A stretch of DNA of 64,000 bases from Burhinus oedicnemus. Taxonomy: Eukaryota > Chordata > Aves > Charadriiformes > Burhinidae. The stretch is from NCBI GenBank assembly GCA_008921705.1, contig VFFE01007668.1, positions 880,000 to 943,999 on the forward strand. Direction: 5' to 3'. Positions within the stretch are counted from its first letter, which is position 1. The number at the start of each line of letters is the position of its first letter. Of the stretch, positions 37,938 to 51,000 are shown one piece after another. The position numbers and the translations under genes were made by a program. The notes under the pieces were generated by a model, which did no database searches, was not told the origin of the DNA, and was given only the letters and a program-made list of their open reading frames with translations.

Positions 37938-38391
37938 CTTTCCCATGAAATTCTAAACATAAATTCATTTCAAACAGGAAATTGAATTTTTCATACTGGA
38001 TGTTATAATAATGCAATCTTCTAGCACTTCAATGATTCTTTCATCAAAATCCTAAATTAGATTTCTCAAAAAGAAAAAAAACCCAAACAAACAAACAAAA
38101 CAAAACAAAACAACACCCTCCCCCCCAAACTATAAATCTTTATTTACAGAAAAATAAACAAATGGAAGTCACTAGACTACCTTAAGTGACACTGAATCCT
38201 GACCAACTTCCATTTTGACTACTTGCATTTTGCCCCAAGGGGTTTGTAAAATCTTGGCTGCTAGTTTAGAATTAAAATTCAGGTAGCTTCGGTTCTACTG
38301 TTTTGTCTCAAATATAAACCCAAAACTTCATAAAGATTGTCAGCCTCAGGGATCAGCAAATAACAAGTACACAGTGTTATTGCTTTTTGGT

Positions 38392-38551
38392 TTTATTTAC
38401 TCACTAGCTCAAAAGATCTTTCTGACTTCATGAATGGAACAGATTATTTCTTGATTATTAAATTCATTTGTTTTCGGCATTTTTTCCTATAGACTCATTG
38501 CTCATTTTCCAGTAAACGAATCAAGTCTAGCCATTCTTCTTGGTAGACATC
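38392..38551 (-). other. Candidate terminal exon, minus strand
   Basis: On the minus strand a pyrimidine-rich tract ends in CAAG at 38552. After it comes an open stretch of 18 codons (DVYQEEWLDLIRLLENEQ) and a TGA at 38497-38495. An AATAAA polyadenylation signal follows at 38397-38392, about 100 bases past the stop. Acceptor, stop and poly(A) signal in this order suit a last exon. I do not recognise the protein. Such combinations also arise by chance in AT-rich DNA. Confidence 0.25.
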
Positions 38552-39014
38552 CTTGAAGTAACAACAAAACAGAAGTTAAACTTTTAGAATGAATAAAATA
38601 CAGGAAAAATACAGTAACAGTATTCCAAAAATAGTAATTATCAAAGTTACCCTATTCTTTTCACTTTTATATTTGTATCATCCTGAAGAACCAGGGTATA
38701 AAACTGTCAAGCTTTGCTGTGCTTCCAAAAATTCCAGAAGAAATTAGTCACTTTCAGTGCAGTCTAGAAAAATAAAATAAAGAAGTAGAAACATCTGAGA
38801 GCTATGAAGTTGCAATACTAAATATCATATAATTCATCAGTATTTGATATTAGATCTGGGTTAGGAATATGAGACCAAAAGCAGCCATCAGCTCAGCAAC
38901 AGTAGTGCTACAATCAAATACTCACAGTAAAAGCTCCTTGCATATATTTTCACCATTTGACCAACACTATTTTTGAAGGGCATTTCCTCCCTGTATCAGT
39001 GTTTTGTTTCCCAC

Positions 39015-39150
39015 CTTTGGAAAAGTTTTCCCAAACCTCAGTTTCTGGGCATTTCTGGAAAGTTAGGACCATTTTCAGAGGACTTGTGGTTTCCCACTGC
39101 CTCCAGCACAACTTTCTGATTTTGCACTCTTCGTTCAAATTCCCGATGTA
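39015..39150 (-). other. Candidate internal exon, minus strand
   Basis: A long pyrimidine tract (complement of 39153-39190) precedes an AG at 39152-39151. The 136-base interval ends at CCAAAG|GTGGG near 39015, a fair donor. It is open in phase 0 throughout. A second frame reads HREFERRVQNQKVVLEAVGN but meets a TGA at 39040. Which frame, if any, is coding is unclear, and a noncoding RNA exon is equally possible. Confidence 0.2.
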
Positions 39151-40076
39151 CTCCAAGTATAATTAAAGGGGTAGAGGTAACAAAAGAGAGAAAATAACTG
39201 AAAACATGATTTATATAGTGGGTTTTCTTTAATAAAGTTGACCTGAAACAATTGCATAATAGGTTAATTTCAGCAGTTAGAAGAGGCCTAGCTAAAAAGT
39301 AAAGTTACTGAATAAAATTGGTCCTGTTTTACCTCAAACCAGGACAGTTGCTCAATATTATTCCTTGGACATGAATTTTGGATTCATAGATCACTGTATG
39401 ATGAATCCACACACAATACTACTGTAGTGGCAGGTCAGCAGTTCTTTCCTATCTAAAAGGAGATGTTTTCATAAACAGAATCTTTTCTATATATTGGATC
39501 TTGGAATGTGGATTAGAATTTAATTATCCAGACCACAGTGATAATGTATTAAAAGATATTTTTCAGGATAATAAAAATATACACATAGAGAATACTTATG
39601 TAGGTGAGAATTTTGTGTTAAATATTTGCTGTCTTTTCTTTTTACATATCTGCTCTTTCATCAGCGTTGATGAGTTGAAATATGATATAGTAATTTTATA
39701 TGCTAATATTGTAAAATAAAAAAACTGATTGTGCCTAATTGATAGAATTTTTCTTAGGCTGTAAGTTTTAAAGACTGTTCCAATGGAAAATATTACAAAC
39801 ACTTTAAAAAATGGCAGGAAGTATGCTATCTGTGAACTTTGTTAATCAGGAAGAAAGTAAAGATTGATGTGTCATCATGCATTGGAGCCCTGTGAAAAAA
39901 AAAACACAAAAAACAACCAAACCAAAAAAACTTAGCTCCTAAATATTCTTTCTATAGTTGATAGAATAAATTTTAAGTTATTTATATGCAAACTGTGTGA
40001 TATGGGCCTCACTGAAAATATTGGTGCACTCAAGTGATTCTCTATTATAACATCTGTCTGGCTTACCATCATACTT

Positions 40077-40210
40077 GCAGAGGTAATGTACGTGTGTAGT
40101 CTTGTCTATTTCCTTTGTTCTGCAATGACCCCTGCATAGTACAACTACAATATAATCCTTTTTTATTCCATATTACACAATACATCAGCATCTGCCTCCT
40201 TCGAAAAGAT
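40077..40210 (-). other. Candidate noncoding exon, minus strand
   Basis: Minus-strand TTTTTTTTCCAG|ATC at 40210 and GATG|GTAAGCC at 40077 are good acceptor and donor sites 134 bases apart. No frame is open across the whole interval, so if real it is probably part of a noncoding transcript. Confidence 0.2.
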
Positions 40211-41880
40211 CTGGAAAAAAAAATTGACTCCAAATCGGTTCCCACAAGGTAATTCTGTTGATTATAAAAATAACTGAGTTTGGTCCATGTTACTTGGTTA
40301 CAATTTTAAGTTATACATATGGTGAGTATCACTATGGTCTAATGCCCTCATGACTTGCATTCAGGGGGTTTGTAGTTAAGAAGCTGCAGACCTTTGAATA
40401 AATCATCCAGGACTTAAACAGTTTTTTCATCTGAAAATCAAACCTCACGTTCAATTCCCAAGGCAAATGCAAGAATTAAAATTTGCAGTGAGATTCTTGT
40501 ATATCAGATCCTATGTTACTAAGAAATGGCAAGTGTACCACTTGATTTTTTTAAAGTATTTTGTGTTTATTTTCACAATTGTAGAATCAAAACTTGTTTT
40601 TATTACAGATTAGAGACAAATGAAAGTCTCTGGTGTACTGTAGATGTAATATGTACAGAATTTAAACATCTGCAGTGAAACCATCAGAAAATAGAATCTT
40701 CCCTCCTAACAGTTCTGTATTATTCTAATACACATTTCAGATCATAACTGGTTGAGGCTCTGGTAATACAGTTTAGAAGTATTTCCAGGTTGTAAGTAAT
40801 ATAGGGCTGATAATATCAGATTCTAATAAATAAACCAATGACATTTTTAGTGCAAAGAGCTACCATTACATAATAAATACCTCTCGTTTCATTGTAAAGC
40901 CAGGAGCTATTTCATCATTGTAACAGGTACTAAATAGAACCTTTATTTCTGTTATGCCAAATAAATGAAGTGAAGCAGCAAGGAAGTGTTTTAAATGAAG
41001 TGTATTATAGAGATATAGTATACAGAAGATTAAATGAGAAGACAAGTCAGAATGATATTTTCATGTGAAGTCAATTCATTCAGAAAGAAAGTAGAAACTT
41101 GAAAGACACTGACTGTATAAAACTGAAAGGTATTTTCTGTGTCCTAGGATGTAATCTCTCCCCTTCCTTCCCAAGGAAAGCAAACAAAGAAACCTCTCTG
41201 TTAAGACACTGTACTAATACAATATTTGAATTGACTAGAGTACCCTAAATAATCTAATACCGCTCACAACAAAGCAGTTGGTGCGGCTGTGTCTGTCACA
41301 ACTGCCATTAACTTTGACAGGATTTCTATACACAGATTGCTCACCGAGTTGAGTCTCTAATGTTGGTAAACTACAGCTTGTTGATTTTAAAGATGTATTT
41401 TTCTAATTATTTTTTCTTTTTTTTTTCCCCCATGTTTCTCAATCCTATTTCTCCATTTTCTTTTGCAATACTAGTTTCTATGGAAACTGCAATGACAACT
41501 ACATGAATGGGGTTTAATGGTGTCAACTAGTGCTGCCTGAAATATTTCTATATAATAGATTAAAATGTATGTTATTATATGTGCAATATTTTTCTTTGTT
41601 AGATAATATCAGTTCCTGGATCGTTGGTTTAACATAAATGATGCTCTGTAAAGCTAGCCTGCAAAAATCCATATATTGCATGTCCATAAACCGCAGCTAT
41701 CTGTTACTGTAGAATGAAAGCCCATGTGTTGGGAAATGCCTTCATACTGCATTGTGCTGCAGCTGCTGCAGAAACAGCTTTGCAACACTCTCTCCTTTCT
41801 AAAATGTTTCCTCCCTGTAACTTCATTTTTCCCTTATTGAGATTTTAAGATATTGTAAAAGCATCTCTCTGAAACATTTT

Positions 41881-43838
41881 CATAGAATCATAGAATCGTT
41901 TAGGTTGGAAAAGACCTTTAAGATCATCTAGTCCAACCATTGACCCTACTCTACCAGGTCTGCCACTAAACCATGTCTCTAAGCACCACATCTACACGAC
42001 TTTTAAACACGTCTAGGGATGGTGACTCAACCACCTCCCTGGGCAGCCTCTTCCAATATTTGATGACTCTTTCAGTGAAAAAATTTTTTCCTAACATCGA
42101 GCCTAAACTTCCCCTGGCACAACTTGAATCCGTTTCCTCTTGTCCTATAGCTAGTTACTTGGGAGAAGAGACCAGCACCCATCTCACTACAACCTCCTTT
42201 CAGGTAGTTATAGAGAGCAATAAGGTCTCCCCTCAGCCTTCTCTTCTCCAGGCTAAACAATCCCAATTCCTTCAGTCGCTCCTCATAAGACATGTTCTCC
42301 AGACCCCTCACCAGCTTTGTTGCCCTCCTCTGGACACGCTCCAGCACCACAATGTCCCTCCTATACTGTGGCGCCCAAAACTGAACACAGGACTCAAGCT
42401 GCGGCCTCACCAGCGCTGAGTACAGGGGCACGATCACTCCCCTGCTCCTGCTGGCCACACTATTCTTGATACAGGCCAAGATGCTGTTGGCGTTCTTGGC
42501 TACCTGGCCACACTGATGGCTCATGTTTAGCCAGCTATCCACCGGAACCCCCAGATCCTTTTCTGCCAGGCAGCTTTCCAGCCACTCCTCCCCAAACCTG
42601 TAGCGTTGCCTGAGATTGTTGTGACCAAAATACAGGACCCTACACCTGACCTTGTTAAACCTCATGTAGTTGGCTTCAGCCCATCCATCTAGTCTGTCCA
42701 GATCTCTTTGCAGAGCCTTCCTACCCTCAAGCAGATCAACACTCTCACTTAATTTGGTGTCATCTGCAAACTTACTGAGGGTACACTCAATCCCCTCGTC
42801 CAGATCATCAATAAAGATATTAAACAAGGCTGGCCCCAAAACTGAGCCCTGAGGAACACTGCTTGAGACCTGCCACCAACTGGATTTAATGCTATTCACC
42901 ACAACTCTCTGGGCTCAACCAGTTTTTAATCCAGCGAAGAGTATGCCTGTCTAAGCCATGGGCTGAGAGCTTCTTTAGCAGAATGCTGTGGGAGACTGTG
43001 TTGAAGGCCTTACTAAAGTCTAGCTAGACAACATCCACAGCCTTTCCTTCATCCACCAGGTGGGTCACCTGGTTGTCAAAGGAGATCAGGTTGGTCAAAC
43101 AGGACCTGCTTTTCATGAACCCATGCTGGCTGGGCCTGATCCCCTGCTTGTCCTTCACATGCCACATGAGTGCACTCAGGATGAACTGTTCCATGATCTT
43201 TCCTGGCACTGAGGTCAGGCTGACAGGCCTATAATTGCCTGATCCTCGTTCTGGCCCTTCTTGTAGATGGGTGTCACATTGGCAAACCTCTAGTCATCTG
43301 GAACCTCCTCTGTTGACCAAGACCGCTGATAAATGATGGAGAGTGGCTTGGCAAGCTCCTCCGCCAGCTCCCTCAGCACTCTCAGGTGGATCTCATCTGG
43401 GCCCATAGACTTGTGGCTGTCCAGTTGGTGTAGTAGGTCACTAACTGCTTCCTCTTGGATTGCGGGGGGTTTATTCTGCTCTTCATCCCTGTCTTCCAGC
43501 TCAGGGGCCTGAATACCCTGAGGATGACTGATCTTACTATTAAAGACCAAGGCAAAGAAGGCATTAAGTACCTCAGCTTTTTCCGCATCCTTGTTGACAA
43601 TCTTCCCCTCCGCATCCAATAAGGGGTGGAGATTCTCCCTGGCTCTCTTTTTGTTGTTAATGTATTTGTAAAAACCTTTTTTGTCATCTCTTACGACAGT
43701 GGCCAGATTAAGTTCTAGCTGTTCTTTTGCCTTTCTGATGTTTTTTCTGCATGACCTAACTAGATCCCTATACTCTTCTTGCGTTGCCTGCCCCTTCTTC
43801 CAAAGATGGTAAACTCTCCTTTTTTCCCCTTTTTTTAT
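41881..43838 (-). mobile_element. CR1 LINE, second subfamily, minus strand
   Basis: A 2-kb CR1 begins at the tail near 41881 and reads leftward from about 43838 in the ORF2 linker (ATQEEYRDLVRSCRK). Its 3' UTR (complement of ...GGTTGGACTAGATGATCTTA) and protein differ clearly from the copies in the first 25 kb, so it belongs to another lineage, shared with the copy at 59613. The 5' end is truncated. Confidence 0.95.
42072..43690 (-). pseudogene. CR1 ORF2 linker and RT, FADD retained
   Basis: Minus-strand frames from 5' to 3' are: the linker with KAEVLNAFFALVF and [18 protein letters not shown] (43290-43619); RT fingers with SQHGFMKSRSCLTNL (43024-43209), then a TAG just before LDFSKAF; and a 276-codon frame (42072-42902) with [17 protein letters not shown], motif C as intact [12 protein letters not shown], the thumb, and the C-terminal domain to RKKFF. 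The 276-codon stretch is the longest real CR1 frame in the window. The element is broken by the TAG and a frameshift near 42905 but is otherwise well preserved. Confidence 0.93.
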
Positions 43839-44050
43839 GCTCCTTCAGTCATTAGGAAGATACAAGTCCTCTATCCTGAACAATTGGAGATGCATTTTGA
43901 CCTATGGAGAGGATAAGTTTCTATATTTCTTTCTATTTTTGGTGGAAGCAAATAATTTTATTCGGGTCTTCTAATGTGGAATTTGAATTTTTCATTCTTC
44001 ACTACATTCTTCACTGCAATGGACAACAGAATAAGAGTGCCTCAAGATCT

Positions 44051-45014
44051 TGCCACGCCCCACTCAGACCCGCTCAGAAGGGCGGGTAGGGGCTGTGACT
44101 CAGATTCGCAAATCCCCAGTGGTGTGAACTAAGGTGAGACAACTCTTAAGGTCCATATACAAACATTTATTAGATTCCCACAATGACTAATATGTCTTAA
44201 CTAGGTCCACAATAATTGGTTAGGTATACAACAAATTATGGCAAGCAGTAAAGTATGCCTTGCGTTACTTACTTAACAACTTTAAAAGAAAAGAGAAGAG
44301 AAAGAGAAACAGAGGGATAAAAGAGAGAGAGAGTGAGAGAGAGATGAAGAGAGATAAAGAGATCACCAGTCCTGGTTCCAGCGTTGGTCCAGCCAACAGA
44401 GGGGCGTCTCTGGCTCATAGAAGTGCTCCTCTGTGTAAAATCTCCCCAGGGAAAAAAGACGTTCCAAAAAGAGTGTGAGTCAGTCTGTTCCCTCACGCGC
44501 ACTTATTCTTCCCTTTTATGTTCACCATATCAGCATGACCTGCCCCACTGTTATGGTGACAGTTCCGTCTCAGGATTCCCACCTCCCCAGGTGATGTGTA
44601 GCATGATTTGGGTGGAAGAGTGAGTGCTACAGTCATATATGTTTAGCATGATCTCGATAATCTTCATTAGCATACGCAGGGGCATATGATGAGGCAAAGG
44701 TCATCATCAGATATAGTAGCCTTCCAAAGAAACAAAGAACTACACAGGTTCTTATCTTGTCCTTGCTGAGGAAAAGCAGAGCCATCCTTTCTCTCTCCTC
44801 CAGATCCAGGTGATTTTCTTTCCTGCTTGAGTAAGCAGGTGTTAGCCTTATCAGTTCTTTGAGCATAAGGCCTACATTATTTGCCCCATGACTATAGCTA
44901 CATTTCAAGGTACTTGCTAGTGTTTGAGACATTCCTCAGTGAAGCTCCGAGGGCCTCCTCTTCCCTTTTGTCTCTCACCATTTGTTTCGGGGAATTTACA
45001 AGTCGACTCTTACA
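44051..45014 (-). mobile_element. Solo LTR, 964 bp, ERVL-like
   Basis: The segment starts TGCCACGCCC and ends CTCTTACA on the plus strand, so it has the TG...CA ends of a retroviral LTR. Both flanks carry the same 5-base sequence GATCT (44046-44050 and 45015-45019), a perfect target-site duplication. A minus-strand AATAAA (44171-44166) lies about 115 bases from the LTR's 3' end, which sets the orientation. A purine-rich GA tract (about 44280-44360) is internal. No gag, pol or env lies beside it, so it is a solo LTR left by LTR-LTR recombination. Five-base duplications suit class III (ERVL-like) elements. Confidence 0.85.
44281..44362. repeat. GA-rich purine tract inside LTR
   Basis: Imperfect GA and GAGAA repeats lie within the solo LTR. 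They are likely low-complexity expansion. Confidence 0.8.
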
Positions 45015-45019
45015 GATCT

Positions 45020-48000
45020 CCACCTCAAAACATAGGAGTTTCATGCTCTGGATCAAATGCTAAGCCATACATCAGTTAACCAACACTGACAAATAATTTG
45101 CTATCATTTTCCTTTAGAATCAATGTACCATTGGAATTGCAGACGTAGTTAACACTTCTGAGAACAGTGCTCTGAAGGTCTGCAGACCAGGTCCTCACAC
45201 AAATGAGCACGTCATCCTACCATTTCTGCTGGCTGGCCTGTACTATTTCATTGCACACTTCATCTGAATGTTTGGTAGCATAGCCAGCTGCAAAAGTGAG
45301 GTAATTTAACTGTTTCAGTACTCGGTTAGTGACTGTTTGGAAGATAGAACAAAGCTTCGTTGCTCATACTGCCAGGTACAAGTGAGCTGCACCTATTTCT
45401 GTTTATTTTTAGTAGGTGTTGTCTTTCCTCCTCCTCATTTCCTAATGAAATGGAAAGATATTGTCAGTGTCATATTTTACAAACACACGTACTCAGTTCT
45501 TTTCAACACAGACTTTAAATGCTGGTTCATTGTTCTGTCTTTACTGCTTCATAAACTGTTAACACCCATTGTTAATAGTGTATCAACACAATTTGAAAGA
45601 CAAAATAATAACCCAGGAGAGTATTAGATAGTAACTAAGTTTCATTCCTAGATCTGCCAGAGCTCCAATTCAGTCATCAGTTTACCTCAGGCTTAATGGT
45701 GAGAGTCTACTATTTTTAAGGACTTTATCTGTGCAGCCTCATTTGGAGGTGCGAGGCTGAGACAGATCAGGCTTTCTGAATCATGCTCTGTCGTTAGAGA
45801 AAATGGTGTCTGCTAAAGAAATTAAAGTTACATCCTTTTAGGGTCATAAATTACTATCTTGGTTTCTGCTGTTTAGCCACAGGGTTTTGTTCTACCTTTT
45901 AGGCTTGGCATATTGAGAGGATGATGTTGAAAATTTGGATGAATGAAAGGAGAGAACTGAGAGAATAATTCAGCTACATGGACATTTTGTTGTTCTATTA
46001 AACAGTTGAAAATGAGGAAGAGGTGGGTACTTTCAAGTGCTTTTAAATTTCCTTGCTTTGTTTCTTGAGGTAGTCAGGCTGCTGAGGAGCAACAGAGATC
46101 TTAACCCATCATTATCCAAGATAAATGCAAATCACAACTTCTTCCAGAAAGTTCATTTTTTATCTAGGTATGTGTGAAGCATTGTGCAAAATATGAACAA
46201 AAATACTAAAGCCAGTGAAAAGTTAAAAAATATTAAAATTAAAAGCTAAATAAAATTAAAAACTAAATAAGTAAGAGCTGTGATAAATAAGAAGAGGAAA
46301 CTTGAGAGTCTCTAATTTTTTTTATGGTGCATTACAGATGTAGTAAACATATTACAAAGAAATTGTTAAAGCACTATTTTGAATTTGGTATTAATTGAGA
46401 TATTTTGGGGTTTACTTCTTCAGTATTTCTAGCCTCCTGGATATATTTAGATCTGTTTTCCACCTGTTTTTAAATGGCAATAGTCCAGTTTCATATCTGT
46501 TATCAAAAACATTTTCTCATAAAGACTTAAATCCTTAGTTACCTATTATCTTTGAAAAAATACACGGGAAAAAAGGAAAGAAAAAAGGGAAAAAAACCAC
46601 AACAGAAGAGAGATAAAAACCAATGGGGAATAGAAGAAGAGATCTCATGGATTGCTATGTTTAGGAAACCTCTGTTAGAAGACTTCACTGATTCAATAGT
46701 AAAAATTTTGTTTTCATTTCAGCCACAAATACTTCTGCCCATTTTCTATGAATTTTTTTCTTATGCCAATGTTAGCCCTTTAGTTCAAATGTTTGTTTTC
46801 TTCTCGTTTCTCCTTATATATTCAAAGGGAACAATCATATTTCTTCCTAGTCTTTGTTTTGCAAATGTAATTGAGGCAAGAACTTGCATTATCTGTTTTT
46901 TATGAGCTGGAATAGATTTTCTATCCATTATTATAATATATATATAAGATTACTATCTTGAATAATCTTAAAAACCTGACTTTGCATTTTCTTGATTTGA
47001 ACTCATCTTTTTGATCAAGTTTTTCCAGAACTGTACACAGTATTCCAGAGTGGCTTTACCAATGTCTTGTATAATGTTACTGATACTTTCCTGTCTAACT
47101 AGATGTATCTTGGCCATGAATATAAGGTCTTTCCTCAAAACTGAATCCTGCTTTTCCCTTTTTTCTTTCTTTTCTGTCCCATGATTAATAATGTCCACAT
47201 TTTTCTTCCTTGCTATCCTTTCCAGTTAGGAAACTGGATATTCCTGTGTAATATCTGATCTTCTTTTATGCCATCAATATCTCCAGACATTATAAAAGAT
47301 TATTTTCTAGGAGTTCAATACTGACGGTGGAGATTTCTTCCTCTTCAGCCTTGGGGTCCACTTGGGGTTATTTTTTGTTTCCTTTGCACAATTTGCTGAT
47401 TTGACAATTATCTCTTGACCCCCAGACAGGTGTTATCACAGCTGAAACAAACTAAACCCTACTCAGGCCAGGGTAAGGCTAGATAAGTGGAGAGATCCTG
47501 TATAGGTCATGTTTACTACACAATTTACTTTCAGGGACAATACATGTGGAGCATAGCAAAATACATTCTGATATGGAGAGAAAAGTCTTTCCAAAAGTTA
47601 AATTTATTTTTAAAAATTTCCAAAAGTATGATGGTAGGTTTGTTTTAAACTTTTTTTCACTCAGATTAGTTTATTCTGAGTCTTTCTTAAGATTATTTAT
47701 TAATACTATACTTGACTTGCCATTAAGGTTGTGGATTCTCCATCACAGGGACACTTTGTAAAAATAGTCGAGAAGTCTATTGAAACTTAATTCATCTTTT
47801 CATGGGATAAATGAATGATCTGCAGTCGCTTTATCTACATACCTATGTACCTATCTACCTTCCTACTTAATGCCTATTCTTTTCTCTATTAACCTGTATC
47901 TCCACTATTTCTTGGCATTCTTTATTCCTAGGATAATAAAGATACAAATTTAAATATATATGCATTATTATAATGAAAACTAGATATATACATCTTTTGC

Positions 48001-51000
48001 ATAATTCTATATGCTAAGATATATAAAGAGGAAGAAACAATTCTGAGGTAAATATATAAATGTATTTATGTTTACCTCTCAAAACTCTGCCTTAGGCTCA
48101 TATTTACTTTTATATTAAAGATGCTTAATCAACACACATTATGACAAAAGTTCACAACCTCCTTTTATCCTCAAAAATTTTTTTTAATTCCATTTCATTT
48201 GGCAAGTGATCTCATTTGGTCACACAATCACTGTAAAATGAGAGGTTTTTAAAGACAAATGTTTTACAGAAATAATATGAAATAAATTTTTTCTTCAAAT
48301 ATTTTATTTAATTATAAGATACAAAATGAATTATAAAATTTTTTGCTAATTGATTGATTAATTAGTTATGAAATAATTTCAATAATAACAATAAAAGCAT
48401 ACATTTACATGTATATTTTTCCTTATTACATCATTTTTTAGAGTTCTTTAGAATTATGTATGTAGAAAGACATCTGATAGGACTCAAATAGAATGATTGT
48501 ACAAGACTAGTATGTATTAAAGTTAAATTTGTCTAATAAATGCTGGCTATCTAATAAAGAAAGCTCTTATAGAGACTTCAGTCTGAGATCAAGTGTTACA
48601 CAAGGTGCAGCAAAAAATAGCACAACATTATGTTGCAAGTGACCACTGTTTGGTATGGAGCAGATGTTCTATCAGAGGCACAGTAAATACATGAATACAA
48701 GACCAAAAGGGTTTATGGTTTTTTTACAGAATAAAAATGTGGAAGGGTTGTCAGTCAATAATTATCTCCTCTCATCTTGTGGACAAGTGAAATAACATCT
48801 AAATCTACCAAAGGATCTGATTAAAAAAGATTGTGACTAAACACAGTTGTCCCTGCTGAAAACAGCGTAAGAAGAAACTTTGAATGTTCTAGCACGTTAT
48901 TAGGGGAATCAACTCAAATTGCATTCCACTTCGGATGACTTCTTAGACAAGCTTTCAACATAATCTTACAAGAGACTTGTACTTGACTTACTGTTATGGT
49001 CTTCTTATTAGGAGAAAAAGCAGATCAACAAGTATATAACAGCAGTGCAGCAAAAAGATAAAAAATGAGACTGAAAGAACTTTTGAAATGCTGAAATTGA
49101 CTTGCTCAGAGGTAGTGTGATATTCCTGTCTCAGAAACATACCAAAAGAGAAGTCTGAGACCGAAATCTGAATAACACTTCCATATCCACAAGAAAAACT
49201 CAGAGGCAGATGAAAACAAACAAAGAAACAAACAAAACCCAACTGTAATAACTTTCTTGTTCCTCCTTTGTGAAAGAATAGCATGTGATGGTTCTTAACC
49301 CTACAAGGTGATTACCTGGCATCTAAACTTAACTTAGTAAATGGATCAGACATATGGCATATCAAGACTCCCCAAATCATTACACTCTGCAATGGAAGAT
49401 GAAAGAGTTTCAGGGGAAATATTGCGTATCAGTATTAACATATCAGCTAACTCTGATATATATGAGGCCCCCATATAACTCTGATGTGTCTTTTTACAGT
49501 GGCAGATGGATTGAGGGGTGAATTTCTATAGCTAGGAAAGGAAATGTTCATTGCTGCTTTCTGTGGGTTAGCTGCCTGCGACTGAAAAGAGAGACAGTGG
49601 GGACTGAGATTTGACTGGATCCCACAGATTTTAGCAAGACTGTATTAAGACAGTTTGCTCTGTCTTCCCCACCAGATATTCAGGACTGACAAGCTTGTAA
49701 AACATATTTTACTGTTCTAAATTTGAAAAACAGATATTGGCAAGTCAGATTAGATGAGGAATCATCTGAACTGTACACTTCAGTACACCCTGGGGCAGAT
49801 ACATGTTTTCCCATCTGTCTTTTGAAATAAGTGAAGACTTGAAACTTGTGATGCATTTTAAAAAAACATATCAATGAAACATTTGGAGATATTGAGGGTG
49901 TCCGTATCATAGCTAATGACATGTTAATACCACCATCGGTTTAGGCAGAATACCATGAGATATTAAGAAAGCTTATGTCAAGAGCCTAAGAAGAAAATAT
50001 CACTTTCAATTCTATTGATCCAGTTGATAATAAAGAAAATATGTATAAAAAGAAGGCCCCCACATGAAAGAAAGAAAAACAGCTGACGGAAATGTTTGAA
50101 CTACCAACAAATGGATACCGTAGGCATCACACACAAACACACAGGATACTTGAGGCTGTTTGACTCACAGATGAATTATGAAGTATATGAGCTATATGAA
50201 AATTTCTATGTGAGAATATAATTATGCAAAGATTAGATGAACATGACAAAATCCATTAGTGCTCTGTGACTTTCCATTCTATGATCCCAACAAGCCAGTT
50301 GCAATTCAAGCAGATGTGCTATATTTCCAGATGTTTAGCTCTGCTTCATGAACATTATGAGTTCCAACATAAAAAGAACAAAATGTTCCTCAAATTATGA
50401 AGAAAATATTGATCACTGCTCTTGTCATAGGAAATGTTGTTATTAGTTAATTTTAAACAGGTTTGGATCACAAATTGCTCTGAGACATTTTCTCTCAAGA
50501 TACCCAAGTATCTCAAGATACTTCCAAAATATGGTTCAGATGTCAACCAGGTGTATTTATTGTAGACAAATAAAAAAATGCACTACAAGATACTACAGAA
50601 TCAACTATGAAAAGACTACAGATGTGTATTCACTCTACATTTAGTAAAATTTTTAAACCAAAATATACCTAAATACCTTCTAGTGATATAGTTAGCAGTC
50701 TGAGCAGCATCTGTGACTCTCCATTTTTCTGAACTCCAGACTAAAAATGCACGTAGATTTTTTTTTTTAAAATAAATATTACATTTTTATTTATTCAGGC
50801 TCTGCTACCTGTTTGCTTTTTTGTATAGCAGCTGGATATAGACATGGCTCTAATATTTGGCTTGTGTGCAGAATCTGTTTTCCCTGTGTTCTGTTCTCCT
50901 CAGATGTGGAGATTCTTAGCAAAAGCATGGTGATTGCACCATCCAGAAGACTCTGGTATACCATACAGATATGAAGATTCATTCTACAGGACAGATAAAT

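Larger units (their letters stand above)
37938..41880. other. AT-rich DNA with possible minus-strand exons
   Basis: About 3.9 kb without a transposon. Exon-like segments on the minus strand are listed separately (38392-38551, 39015-39150, 40077-40210). An A-rich (CAAA)n patch lies near 38085-38115. Confidence 0.5.

Noticed and set aside
41973..42419. 148-codon plus-strand open frame
   Set aside because: It is the antisense shadow of the minus-strand CR1 ORF2 C-terminus and 3' UTR.
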